Shown: positions 16,975 to 24,888, numbered from the stretch's first letter. The stretch: DNA of 32,828 nt from DAOMOP01 sp035444405 (GCA_035444405.1 DAOMOP010000019.1:1-32828); one strand, 5' to 3'. The notes: generated by a model from the sequence alone, not told the origin. Numbers and translations: made by a program.

Positions 16975-17813
16975 CCGACCCTGATCCTGCGCCGCCACCG
17001 CAAGTATTCGCGCAGCAGAAAGGCCAGCGTCGAACCGATGATCAGCGCACCGATCGCGATTCCAATGAAAAGTGAATAATCAAAGAAATACCGGTCCTGC
17101 GTGGGATCATAGGTCGTGCAGAACAGCCGCACGCGATTGCTCAGCGCCTCGAGCGCACTTTCCTCGACCCGACCACCGAGCACGAGCTGCTTGAGCGGCT
17201 CGACCAGCAGCGGCGTATTGAACACCTCGCCGTAGACCTGGCGATAAATGACGCCTTCCTGGTCGATGACGCTGGACTGCACCAGGTGATCGAAACCGCG
17301 CGGCGAGGGGTAATAGACGAAGCCGAGCTCGGCCGTCAGCGCATCGATGGTCGCCTTGTCGGCGCTCAGAAACTCCCAGTTCGGCACGTCCACGCCTTGC
17401 TGGCGCGCATAGGCGCGCATCGCCTCGGGTGTGTCGTTGGGCGTATCGAAACCGATCGTCAGCACCGTGAAGCTGTCGGGGCCGAGTGCATTGCGCGCAA
17501 TCTGCACGACGCGGGCAAGATTCTTGGTCGAGGTCGAGCAGATGTAATAGCAGCTGGTAAACACAAGCTGGATCACCATCGGACGCCCCGCGAAGTCGCT
17601 CAGCGCGACCGCCTCGCCGCGGCTGTTGGTGAAGCGATGGTCACCAAGCGTGCGACCGATCGCCTCCTGGCTGTATCGCAGCGTGGCCTGGTAGTCGAAC
17701 TCGCGGAAATCAGCGGGAAAGTCCCCGTCCGCTGGCCGCTCGCCCTGCGTGTCGGCGTGCGCGAGCGAGACGGTCAGGAGCAGCAGCACGAGGGCGATGG
17801 ATCGGATCAACAT
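16971..17813 (-). CDS. SCO1/SenC-family copper chaperone with a C-terminal membrane anchor
   Basis: A 280-aa exported protein that in this family binds copper and helps build the CuA centre of oxidases, or acts as a thiol reductase. A signal peptide (1-20) precedes a thioredoxin-like domain with the SCO copper site CYYIC (C88, C92) and the partner His at H176 (GFDHLVQ). It is longer than typical SCO proteins (about 200 aa). The C-terminal extension holds a further Cys (C232) and a membrane helix at about 247-267 ending in a basic tail, so it may be anchored at the C-terminus. The ATG at 17813 starts the signal peptide. The open frame continues upstream but without plausible protein. A senC gene beside alternative NO reductase genes is also described in Nitrosomonas (norSY-senC-orf1). 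Confidence 0.88.
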   Translation of the reverse strand: MLIRSIALVLLLLTVSLAHADTQGERPADGDFPADFREFDYQATLRYSQEAIGRTLGDHRFTNSRGEAVALSDFAGRPMVIQLVFTSCYYICSTSTKNLARVVQIARNALGPDSFTVLTIGFDTPNDTPEAMRAYARQQGVDVPNWEFLSADKATIDALTAELGFVYYPSPRGFDHLVQSSVIDQEGVIYRQVYGEVFNTPLLVEPLKQLVLGGRVEESALEALSNRVRLFCTTYDPTQDRYFFDYSLFIGIAIGALIIGSTLAFLLREYLRWRRRIRVG

Positions 17814-18022
17814 GGCGAGCCTCAGGGATTGGACAGGGGTACGGCTGCGCTCGACGCGAGCGCACGAATCACGACCGCTCGCGCACGCGGGTGGCGCTCG
17901 CCGCGTGCCGGCACATGTGGCGGCAGGGGCAGCAGAGCGGGTCGTCGATACATTGGGAAAGAATCCTGCCGGGCCCGCGGCTGCCGCCTCCGCCTTTCGG
18001 CGGCGCGACAGCCGCGCGACCA

Positions 18023-18889
18023 TCAGGCGAGCAACTGGACGTCGGCGATCGCGGCGGCCAGCAGCAGAGTGAGCTGGACCAGCGAAGCGTGGAAGTTCGC
18101 GCGCGCCATCGTGACCGACGGGTCGCGCAGCAGCTGAACATTCTTGTACAGGAACAGCGCACCGCCGGCGGCGGCGCCGAGCAGGTAGAGCCAGCCCATG
18201 CCGTACCAGAACGGCAACAGCGACGCGGCGACGAGCATCAGCGTATTGACGAAGATCACCTGCGCAGCGCGGCGATCGCCGACGACGACCGGGAGCATCG
18301 GCACGCCGGCCGCCTCGTAATCCTTGTGCAGGACGATCGCCAGGCTCCAGAAGTGCGAAGGCGTCCAGAAGAACAGCACCACGGCGAAGATCACCGGCAG
18401 CGCGCCGAGCGCCGGATCGACGGCAGCCGCACCCGCCAGCACGGCGAAACTGCCGGCCAGGCCGCCGAACACGATGTTCAGCCACGTGCGCCGCTTGAGC
18501 CAGGACGTGTAGACAATCGAATAGACGAACGCGCCGAGGAAGACGTACAGCGCCGCCATCCCGTTGAGCGTGATCGCGGCCACTCCGACCGATGCGGCCA
18601 GCATCACACAGAGAATGACCAGGAAATAGGGTCCATGGCGCAGCGCCCCGGTCACGAACGGCCGGTTGTGCGTGCGGCTCATGCGCGCGTCGAGATCGCG
18701 CTCCATGTATTGGTTGTAGCCCCCGGCACTGGCCGAAGACATCAGCACCGCGATGGCCAGCACGGCGACCTGCCATGCGTCGAGACTTGGCCCGGGCGTG
18801 ACGGCCACGCCCGCGAGGGCGGTGAAGGCGATCGTGACGCCGATGCGGAGCTTGAAAACGTTCGAAAGCTGCCTGACGAGAGTGCTCAT
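18023..18889 (-). CDS. ctaB: Protoheme IX farnesyltransferase (heme O synthase)
   Basis: A 288-aa UbiA-type membrane prenyltransferase that adds farnesyl to heme B to make heme O. It shows the first Asp-rich motif NQYMERDLDARMSRTHNRP (about 59-77), the YTSWLKRRTWLNIVFGG block and FWSLAIVLHKDYEAAGVPMLP, all diagnostic of CtaB/CyoE. About nine membrane helices are predicted, as usual. It stands between the two oxidase-like operons, 209 bases before the SCO gene and about 120 bases after the terminator of the CuA-type operon. Its presence, with two heme A synthases nearby, implies that at least one local heme-copper enzyme uses heme O or A. Confidence 0.95.
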   Translation of the reverse strand: MSTLVRQLSNVFKLRIGVTIAFTALAGVAVTPGPSLDAWQVAVLAIAVLMSSASAGGYNQYMERDLDARMSRTHNRPFVTGALRHGPYFLVILCVMLAASVGVAAITLNGMAALYVFLGAFVYSIVYTSWLKRRTWLNIVFGGLAGSFAVLAGAAAVDPALGALPVIFAVVLFFWTPSHFWSLAIVLHKDYEAAGVPMLPVVVGDRRAAQVIFVNTLMLVAASLLPFWYGMGWLYLLGAAAGGALFLYKNVQLLRDPSVTMARANFHASLVQLTLLLAAAIADVQLLA

Positions 18890-19005
18890 GTCAGAGTGCC
18901 CATACTAGCCTCTTGTTGGTAATCAGCCGGCCCCGGTTGGTGAACGCCCACTGGGCTTCTTAGTGAGTTCAATGTGACCGATACGCCAAGATAGGTACGC
19001 AAACA

Positions 19006-19032
19006 AAGGGGTGGGGCCAGGCCCCACCCCTT
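19006..19032 (-). terminator. Terminator of the CuA-type oxidase-like operon
   Basis: AAGGGGTGGGGCC (19006-19018) and GGCCCCACCCCTT (19020-19032) are perfect inverted repeats, starting about 15 bases past the subunit I stop on the minus strand and followed there by the T-rich TTTGTTTG. It separates this operon from ctaB. Confidence 0.8.
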
Positions 19033-19046
19033 CACTCACGAATGGC

Positions 19047-20747
19047 TTAGTTCATCGGCCAGACCGAGGACAGGTACATCCAGTTCAGGAAATAGTACAC
19101 GACGAAGGTGGCCAGGAACACGAGGGCCAGCACGAACGTGCCCGGAGCGACGAAGCCGGCGCTACCGATGTTCGCGTGACTCGGTCCCGAAGGCGCCATC
19201 GGCAGTTGCGGCGCGCGCGCGGTGGTGTACTCGCTCTTCTCCTCGACACGCTTGCCGAACAGCAGCGAACCGACGATGACGACGATGAACGAGATGCCAC
19301 CGATCACCGAGATCAGGCCGAAGATGCCCGTCAGGCCCATCATCATGTAGGCCGCACCGCCGTACTCGAAGCTGAACGGCGCACCGGTGAAGGCCATGTC
19401 CCAGTGACGACGCGACACACCCATCGTCCCGGCACCCATCATGAACAAGCCCATCAGCGCCGTCCCGATACCGAACAGGTAGGGCTGCCACTGCGCCAGC
19501 TTCGGCAGGATCAGCTCACGACGGAACAGCACCGGCACCAGGAAGTAGGTCAGCGCCATGAACGCCAGCGTCGTACCGACCGCGACGGTCTCGTGGAAGT
19601 GACCCGGCACGTAGATGGTGTTGTGGATGATCAGGTTGATCTGCTCGGTGCCCATGACGACGCCGGAGATGCCGCCCAGGAAGCCGAAGCCGATCAGCGA
19701 GATGAACATGCCCGAGAACACCGGGTTGCCCCACGGCGCCTTGCGCAGCCACTCGAACAGGCCGTTGTTGAGCCCCTTCTCGCGCTGGGCGACCTCGATA
19801 GCGCCCGGAATCGTCAGGCCATGGATCATCGAGGCGAGCACCGCCAGGTACATCGCATACGAGGTGTTGAAGATCTTCCATTCGGTACCGACACCCGGGT
19901 CGACCAGGATGTGGTGCGCGGAGGCCAGCTGCAGGAACAGGATGTACAGCAGGAACGCAGTACGGCTGACACGCTCGGACATCGGACGCGCACCGAACAC
20001 GATCGCCGCGATCGCATACCACACCGCGACGTGCGCCGACACGTTGATCTGCTGCGACGAGTGACCCAGCGCCCACCAGATGATGCGATACATCAGCGGA
20101 TCGATGTGGCTGATGTAACCGATCGACCACAGGTAGGTCGGGATCAGGATGATGGCACCCGAGGCGATCGTGAAGATCGCGATGATGCACGCGGTCAGCG
20201 CACCGAAGGTGACCAGCGGGATCGAGCCCTGGTACGTGCGCTCGTTCTTCGCCACCACCAGCGTACCCAGGAAGATGAAGCAGCCGATCAGCGCGCCGAC
20301 GGCGAACAGGATCAGACCCAGGTAGAAGTGCGGCGCCGCAGGCATCGGCACGTACGAGGTCATCATGACGCTCGAACCGCCCTGCAGGATCGCCACCGCG
20401 GTCACGGCAGCGCCACCGAGCATCAGCGCATACGCGAGCCAGGCCAGTCTTGGTGTGGCCAATCGGCTTCGCAACAGCGTTGACGAGCAGAAGTACAGGA
20501 TTGCGATCTCGAAGAAGATGATCCATACGAGCAGCAGGATGATGCCGTGCGCCGTCAGGACCTGATAGAACGTGTCGGCCTGGAGCAGGTGGACGGCCGG
20601 CCAGCGCGTCAGCACGACGAGCAGGCCGAGCAGGCCACCGACGGCCAGGAACACGACCGCGGTGACGGCGTTGACCTTGATCAGGGTCTCCGCCGTCTTG
20701 TGGAACACGAGCCCGCTACGTGGGCAGGTGCGAATCAGTTCACTCAT
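19047..20747 (-). CDS. B-family-like heme-copper oxidase subunit I lacking the cross-link Tyr (possible sNOR/NorS-type NO reductase)
   Basis: A 566-aa, roughly 14-helix protein related to B-type (ba3-like) subunit I. Compare ASAHHILVDPG, KAPWGNPVFSG and IHNTIYVPGHFHETVAVGTT with ba3 oxidase. Ligands are complete: H67 (low-spin heme), CuB H229, H278 and H279, and the heme pair H383/H385. The GHPxVY motif, however, reads GHSSQQ, so the residue four after H229 is Gln233 rather than the Tyr that cross-links to His in oxygen reductases. Loss of that Tyr is a hallmark of NO reductases within the superfamily. A CuA subunit II gene 12 bases upstream and SenC/CtaB genes downstream recall the norSY-senC cluster of Nitrosomonas. 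It will often be annotated simply as cytochrome c oxidase subunit I. Exact class is inference. Confidence 0.8.
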   Translation of the reverse strand: MSELIRTCPRSGLVFHKTAETLIKVNAVTAVVFLAVGGLLGLLVVLTRWPAVHLLQADTFYQVLTAHGIILLLVWIIFFEIAILYFCSSTLLRSRLATPRLAWLAYALMLGGAAVTAVAILQGGSSVMMTSYVPMPAAPHFYLGLILFAVGALIGCFIFLGTLVVAKNERTYQGSIPLVTFGALTACIIAIFTIASGAIILIPTYLWSIGYISHIDPLMYRIIWWALGHSSQQINVSAHVAVWYAIAAIVFGARPMSERVSRTAFLLYILFLQLASAHHILVDPGVGTEWKIFNTSYAMYLAVLASMIHGLTIPGAIEVAQREKGLNNGLFEWLRKAPWGNPVFSGMFISLIGFGFLGGISGVVMGTEQINLIIHNTIYVPGHFHETVAVGTTLAFMALTYFLVPVLFRRELILPKLAQWQPYLFGIGTALMGLFMMGAGTMGVSRRHWDMAFTGAPFSFEYGGAAYMMMGLTGIFGLISVIGGISFIVVIVGSLLFGKRVEEKSEYTTARAPQLPMAPSGPSHANIGSAGFVAPGTFVLALVFLATFVVYYFLNWMYLSSVWPMN

Positions 20748-20759
20748 TTAGTCAGCCCC

Positions 20760-21305
20760 CTAGCGATCCACGACGTAGATTTTGCCGAGCATCGTGTGAT
20801 GCAGCAGCCCGCAGTACTCGTTGCACACGATCGAGAACTCGCCCGACGAATCCGGCGTGATGGTCAGGACCATCTCGTAGCCCGGAACGATTTGTGCGTT
20901 GACGTTGAGCGGTTGCAGCGAAAAACCGTGCTGCCAGTCGAGCGAGGAGATGTGCAGGCGATAGGTCTCGCCCTTCACCAGCTCGAGCGCCGGATACCAG
21001 CTCCACAGGCGCGCGGCCAGATAGACGTCGCTGCCGGCGGGCGGACGCACCACAGGAATATCCTGGGCGGTTTCCTTGCGCACCGTGTGCGCCTCGACCA
21101 TCGCCTCGACCTTGGCCGAGTACGCGGCAGGCGTCGTACGGTAGGCTTCGCCGCCGTAGTTCTGCTTACCGAACACGTGCCAGTACGGCATCATGACGAA
21201 CATGAACAGACACCAGACCAGCGCGATCGCGATCCAGGTGCCCTCTACCCTGTCCACCGGTTGGTCAGACCAGACCCGTTGGGAGGGTGGCATTAATGCG
21301 CTCAT
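20760..21305 (-). CDS. Heme-copper oxidase subunit II with a complete CuA site
   Basis: A 181-aa protein with one N-terminal membrane helix (about 22-42) and a periplasmic cupredoxin domain. The CuA ligands are all present: H126 (DWQHGFSL), then CNEYCGLLHHTM with C161, E163, C165, H169 and M172. It should accept electrons from a c-type cytochrome and pass them to the adjacent subunit I. The single-helix topology is typical of B-type enzymes. GGGGG upstream of the ATG at 21305 serves as ribosome-binding site. An ATG four codons later is possible. It follows the 60-aa membrane protein by 18 bases and precedes subunit I by 12 bases. Confidence 0.9.
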   Translation of the reverse strand: MSALMPPSQRVWSDQPVDRVEGTWIAIALVWCLFMFVMMPYWHVFGKQNYGGEAYRTTPAAYSAKVEAMVEAHTVRKETAQDIPVVRPPAGSDVYLAARLWSWYPALELVKGETYRLHISSLDWQHGFSLQPLNVNAQIVPGYEMVLTITPDSSGEFSIVCNEYCGLLHHTMLGKIYVVDR

Positions 21306-21323
21306 ATGAATCCCCCTTAGTCT

Positions 21324-21506
21324 TTAGTTCGCGATGGGAATCGTGACGACTTCCATCACTCCCCACAAAATGTAAAACACCGTTGGCATGACAACGCCAA
21401 GGAACAGCAAGAGAAACGGGTTGTCGAGCACCTGCTGCAACACCGGTACCCGCTCCAGCTGCTCTTCACTGCCGGCCTCTGACTTCTTCTGGACTGGTTC
21501 AGCCAT
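21324..21506 (-). CDS. 60-aa membrane protein, first gene of the CuA-type oxidase operon
   Basis: A small protein with a charged N-terminal half (about 1-28, Glu/Lys-rich) and one long hydrophobic helix (about 31-55). The start at 21506 is set by GAGGGGG just upstream. Longer open frame beyond it has no plausible coding content. I do not recognise a named family, but a one-helix subunit encoded with subunits I and II is usual for B-type heme-copper enzymes (subunit IIa-like), and that is the likely role. A 14-bp perfect palindrome and an FNR/DNR-type box lie upstream. Confidence 0.72.
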   Translation of the reverse strand: MAEPVQKKSEAGSEEQLERVPVLQQVLDNPFLLLFLGVVMPTVFYILWGVMEVVTIPIAN

Positions 21507-21520
21507 GATCCCCCTCGATT

Positions 21521-21534
21521 CGACAATATTGTCG
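21521..21534. promoter_or_regulatory. Perfect 14-bp palindrome in the leader of the CuA-type oxidase operon
   Basis: CGACAATATTGTCG is identical on both strands and lies 15 bases before the start codon of the first gene, downstream of the predicted transcription start. It is not an FNR, NorR or NsrR site I recognise. An operator for another dimeric repressor is possible. Confidence 0.4.
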
Positions 21535-21662
21535 GTTGATGTTGTTGCGTTTCGAAGCCACGGACGCTCGCGCGACCGTATGACTCCACGGCGTAAGCGC
21601 AACCCCTCCACGCAGGAAGGGATGGGTACCCGCAAGTAGACCTTCTTGCCTCAGAAACCTGT

Positions 21663-21676
21663 TTGATACATGTCAA
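21663..21676 (-). promoter_or_regulatory. FNR/DNR-type box upstream of the CuA-type oxidase operon
   Basis: TTGATACATGTCAA (plus strand) matches 9 of 10 defined bases of TTGAT-N4-ATCAA and lies in a wider palindrome (GTTTGA...TCAAAC). Read on the minus strand with the box at -41.5, the -10 position is TCTACT (4 of 6 to TATAAT), giving a start near 21628 and a leader of about 120 bases. In the plus direction no -10 is seen at that spacing, so it probably serves the oxidase-like operon. Confidence 0.68.
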
Positions 21677-21906
21677 ACTGCAAAAAATTTGCCCCTCCGG
21701 CATGCTTGACCGGCATCAATCAACTTCCTGCACGTTCACGGCATCATCGCCTCCGATTCGGCACCAACTACGGCAATGCGCCGACTGGCCCACGCTGCCA
21801 CGGCGACGCAGGCTGTCGCACGAACCGCCAGCAGTGGCAGTAAACTCCGCCACGCAACACTGCCGTTCCCGACACTGCCGCTCCATTTCATCCAGAGTAC
21901 CCATCC

Positions 21907-22575
21907 ATGACCGTCCCACGTATTCGCCCGCCCGCCCTGATCCTCGCCGTCGGATGTGCCGCACTGCTTGCCGGCGGCTGCGCCAAGAAGGAGCCGATCG
22001 AGTTCAAGTTCCAGCGCGTGAGCGCCGCCGGCGAGCCCTACCAGGGCAACGGCGAGTATGCGGGCCAGCCGTGGGCCTGCATTCTGGATGTGCGCACCGG
22101 ACTGATGTGGGAAGTCAAGACGCCCGAGCCGGGTCTGCATTATGCCGGCAACACCTATAGCTGGCACTACCCGCCCGAGGCCGAGATGTACACACGTGGC
22201 GACAACGGCAAGCCCAACGGCGGCACCTGCACCGGCAGCGGCTGCGATACATGGGCATTCATGAATGCGGTCAACGAACAAGGTCTGTGCGGCTTCCACG
22301 ACTGGCGCGTGCCGTCGCGCGAGGAGCTCGGCAGCATCATCGACCCGCGCATCAAGCCGCCCGGCCCGACACTCAGCGTCGAATATTTCCCGAACACGGT
22401 GTCGGCCGAGCACTGGTCGTCGAGCGCCTACAGGTTTCATTCACCCGGAGCATGGGCCTGGGGATTCGAGAACGGCCTCGACCGGGTCGACCTGAAGGAA
22501 AGCGCCAAGCACATCCGCCTCGTGCGCGGCGAGGTCGGCGAGCAACCGGCACCGCCGCGCGGACCGAAGTACTGA
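21907..22575 (+). CDS. DUF1566 (Lcl C-terminal domain) lipoprotein
   Basis: A 222-aa predicted lipoprotein. The N-terminus has a basic start, a hydrophobic stretch and the lipobox LAGGC with lipid-modified C25. The rest matches the DUF1566 fold, recognised by ILDVRTGLMWEVKT, the FMNAVNEQGLCGFHDWRVPS block with REELGSIID, and HWSSSAYRF near the end. Six further Cys fall in the mature part (ACILD, GGTCTGSGCDTW, GLCGFHD), so disulfides are possible. Molecular function of this domain is unknown. It lies 13 bases before the first ctaA-like gene on the same strand, suggesting one transcript with heme A synthesis, which is an unusual partner. Confidence 0.85.
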   Translation: MTVPRIRPPALILAVGCAALLAGGCAKKEPIEFKFQRVSAAGEPYQGNGEYAGQPWACILDVRTGLMWEVKTPEPGLHYAGNTYSWHYPPEAEMYTRGDNGKPNGGTCTGSGCDTWAFMNAVNEQGLCGFHDWRVPSREELGSIIDPRIKPPGPTLSVEYFPNTVSAEHWSSSAYRFHSPGAWAWGFENGLDRVDLKESAKHIRLVRGEVGEQPAPPRGPKY

Positions 22576-22588
22576 GAACGTAGCGAAC

Positions 22589-23578
22589 ATGGATGTGCGC
22601 AGCTCGCCCCGCTGGTTTGCGGGCCTGCTCGTGGTGGCGCTGGTCATGGCGCTTGCGTTGTCGCTCGTAAGCGTGCACCTGCGGCTCGTGAACTCGGGCC
22701 TCGGATGCGCCGACTGGCCCGACTGCTACGGCCGCATCGGAGCCGCGGTCGACACGACCCGGGTCGCCCCGGGTGAGACGGCCGATGCGCCGGCCAGCCT
22801 CGCGACGCGGGCCCACCGTGCCATCGCCAGCGCGCTTGGTCTGGTCATCCTCGTCATCGTCGCGGCCGCACTGACACGGCACACGCCGCCGACCGGCCGG
22901 CTCGCCCCCACGCTGCTGCTGATGGTGATGGTCGGTCTGGCCGTACTCGGCAAGTGGTCGGCAGGCCTGCATCGGCCCGGTGTCGTGATGGCCAATTTCA
23001 CCGGAGGCATCGCGCTGGCCGCGCTATTGTGGTGGCTGCTGCTCGCCTCGGGTCGCGGCCAATCACAACCGCGCGCTCGGCGAGCGGCAGTGCACCGGTG
23101 GGCGAGCGCGGCACTGCTGTTGGTGGCGGCCCAGATCGTGCTGGGCGGGCTCGTCAGCGCCTACTTCGCCGGTCTCGCCTGCGGGCCGTCACCGACCTGC
23201 GCTGGCAACTGGATGCCGTCAGTGCCATGGCACACGCTGACCGGCTTGTTCGACGTGCTCGAGATCGACACAGGCGGGCGCGTCGTCGGCGGTCACGCGC
23301 TGACCGGGTTGCATATGGCGCATCGCTTGCTGGGCGTGCTTGCAGCCGTCGTCGTCGCGCTGCTCGCGTGGCGCCTGCGGCAGGAAGGTCGAGCGGCGAT
23401 GGCCGTGGCGCTGCTGGCGCTCGTCGTCATCGAAGCCGTGCTCGGTCTCGCGTCCGTGCACCTGAAGCTCGACCGCGGCGTCGTGCTCGCCCACTACGCT
23501 CTTGCGCTCGCGCTGCTGCTCGCACTGCTCACCCTCGTCGCCCCGGCCGGCGCCCGTCGTGCCGCCCATCGAAGCTGA
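22589..23578 (+). CDS. ctaA: CtaA/COX15-family heme A synthase, type with Cys pairs
   Basis: A 329-aa membrane protein with eight helices in two four-helix halves. The conserved heme-binding His are visible in ATRAHRAIASALG, KWSAGLHRPG, HMAHRLLGVL and LAHYALALAL. It also has the extracellular Cys pairs (GCADWPDCYG and ACGPSPTC) typical of Bacillus-like and many proteobacterial CtaA proteins. The family oxidises the C8 methyl of heme O to give heme A. It begins 13 bases after the DUF1566 gene and ends 13 bases before a second, different CtaA-type gene, so all three appear cotranscribed. Why two are encoded together is unclear. One could serve a specific oxidase. Confidence 0.85.
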   Translation: MDVRSSPRWFAGLLVVALVMALALSLVSVHLRLVNSGLGCADWPDCYGRIGAAVDTTRVAPGETADAPASLATRAHRAIASALGLVILVIVAAALTRHTPPTGRLAPTLLLMVMVGLAVLGKWSAGLHRPGVVMANFTGGIALAALLWWLLLASGRGQSQPRARRAAVHRWASAALLLVAAQIVLGGLVSAYFAGLACGPSPTCAGNWMPSVPWHTLTGLFDVLEIDTGGRVVGGHALTGLHMAHRLLGVLAAVVVALLAWRLRQEGRAAMAVALLALVVIEAVLGLASVHLKLDRGVVLAHYALALALLLALLTLVAPAGARRAAHRS

Positions 23579-23591
23579 AGGATCATTCACG

Positions 23592-24701
23592 ATGAATCCG
23601 TCAATGTCACAAAACGCCTCCATTTCGACACCGCACACGATCGGTTCGACCGAAAGCGTCCGGCGCGACCGCGTCCAGATCGCCACCTGGCTGCTGGGCT
23701 GCTGCGCAATGATCATGGGCATCGTCATCGTCGGCGGCCTGACCCGCCTGACCGGTTCGGGCCTGTCCATGGTCGAGTGGAAACCCATCATCGGCCTGCT
23801 GCCGCCGCTGACCGAGGCGCAGTGGCTCGCCGAGTTCGAGCTCTACCGTCAGTCACCGGAGTACCGCTACGTCAACATTGGCATGACGGTCGACGGCTTC
23901 AAGTCGATCTTCTGGCTCGAGTACATCCATCGCATGATCGGCCGCTTCATCGGCCTCGCCTTCTTGCTGCCATTTCTGTACTTCTGGATCCGCGGCAAGC
24001 TGGAACGCGGAATGGTGCCGAAGCTGATTGCGATGTTCGTGCTCGGTGGCATGCAGGGAGCGCTGGGCTGGTTCATGGTCGCCAGCGGGCTGGCCGAGGA
24101 TCCGCACGTCAGCCAGTACCGGCTGACCGCCCACCTCGGCCTGGCCATCGTGATCTACACGTACATCCTGTGGGTGGCGCTCGACCTGCTGACGCGCAAC
24201 CGCCCCGCCGGCTCGCCGGTTGCCGCTTCGCTGCGCCGCTTCGCGACCGGGCTGACGGCGCTGGCGTTCGTCACCATCCTTTCAGGCGGCTTCGTCGCCG
24301 GACTGAAGGCGGGCTACGCCTACAACACCTTCCCGTTGATGGGCGGGCACCTCGTCCCCGATCATCTCTTCACGCTTCAGCCGCTGTGGAGCAATTTCTT
24401 CGATAACGTGGTGACGGTGCAATTCACACACCGCGTGCTGGCGATCACCCTGTTCGCGCTGGTCGTCGCACTGTGGGTGAAGGGACGGCGCCACGAGCTC
24501 GCATCGGGCACCCGCGTCACGCTCAATGCGATGCTGGCCTTCGCCATCGTGCAGGTGACGCTGGGCATCTCGACCCTCGTGATGCACGTGCCGATCGCCT
24601 TCGCCTCGGCGCACCAGGCCGGCGCGGTGGTGCTGCTGACCGCCCTGATCGTGCTGACCCACCAGCTGCGCAGCGCTGGTCGCGCCGCTCCGGGCGCCTG
24701 A
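23592..24701 (+). CDS. ctaA: CtaA/COX15-family heme A synthase, alphaproteobacterial/mitochondrial type
   Basis: A 369-aa membrane protein of the type 2 heme A synthase, recognised by GGLTRLTGSGLSMVEWKP, the YIHRMIGRFIGL and TAHLGLAIVIYT His segments, the loop KAGYAYNTFPLMGG, and QFTHRVLAITLF and SAHQAGAVVLLT in the second half. I chose the ATG at 23592 with AAGGA upstream. The frame is open back to 23502 but that part overlaps the previous gene and is Ser/Pro/Arg-rich. Unlike the first ctaA it lacks the external Cys pairs. It likely converts heme O to heme A, using heme O from the ctaB product. Confidence 0.92.
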   Translation: MNPSMSQNASISTPHTIGSTESVRRDRVQIATWLLGCCAMIMGIVIVGGLTRLTGSGLSMVEWKPIIGLLPPLTEAQWLAEFELYRQSPEYRYVNIGMTVDGFKSIFWLEYIHRMIGRFIGLAFLLPFLYFWIRGKLERGMVPKLIAMFVLGGMQGALGWFMVASGLAEDPHVSQYRLTAHLGLAIVIYTYILWVALDLLTRNRPAGSPVAASLRRFATGLTALAFVTILSGGFVAGLKAGYAYNTFPLMGGHLVPDHLFTLQPLWSNFFDNVVTVQFTHRVLAITLFALVVALWVKGRRHELASGTRVTLNAMLAFAIVQVTLGISTLVMHVPIAFASAHQAGAVVLLTALIVLTHQLRSAGRAAPGA

Positions 24702-24730
24702 CCCGAAGCAGACCGGCAGGCAAACGCACG

Positions 24731-24761
24731 TCGGGCCCATTGCCGGTCGGCACGGGCCCGA
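24731..24761 (+). terminator. Possible terminator after the second ctaA
   Basis: TCGGGCCC (24731-24738) pairs perfectly with GGGCCCGA (24754-24761). The 15-base loop contains a further GCC/GGC pairing. ATTCCTGTTC follows rather than a clean T-run, so termination is plausible but not certain. Confidence 0.45.
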
Positions 24762-24791
24762 TTCCTGTTCACCGTCATGCGGGGGTCGGCA

Positions 24792-24816
24792 AGGGCGCAC
24801 GATCGCCGTGCGCCCT
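24792..24816. terminator. Second hairpin between converging ctaA and cytochrome c4 genes
   Basis: AGGGCGCAC (24792-24800) and GTGCGCCCT (24808-24816) form a perfect 9-bp stem with a 7-base loop. There is no T-run on either side. Its place between converging genes suggests a transcript-end structure. Confidence 0.4.
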
Positions 24817-24888
24817 GCAGGCAGGGCAAAGCAATCGAGGTATCGGCTGCGTCTTGTGCGAGGCGGCCTGCGGGCCCCGCTCCGGGCC

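Larger units (their letters stand above)
21507..21906. other. 400-base divergent intergenic region
   Basis: It separates the minus-strand CuA-type oxidase operon from the plus-strand DUF1566/ctaA genes. It holds a 14-bp palindrome (21521-21534) and an FNR/DNR-type box (21663-21676). Short open frames here have no ribosome-binding site or recognisable protein, and I see no RNA gene in the remainder (21677-21906). Confidence 0.6.

Noticed and set aside
17814..18022. Cys/His-rich stretch (CIDDPLCCPCRHMCRH) in one minus-strand frame between ctaB and sco
   Set aside because: No ATG, GTG or TTG with a ribosome-binding site opens this frame inside the gap, and it would otherwise begin within ctaB. 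A 44-codon ATG frame here has no recognisable features.
16971..18776. A 601-codon open frame that would fuse a long N-terminal part to the SCO protein
   Set aside because: The N-terminal two-thirds is an out-of-frame shadow of ctaB. A signal peptide starts cleanly at 17813.
13349..20747. Reading both subunit I genes as ordinary cytochrome c oxidases
   Set aside because: Both lack the Tyr four residues after the first CuB His, and one also lacks the His-His pair, so an O2 reductase label is not supported by the active-site residues.
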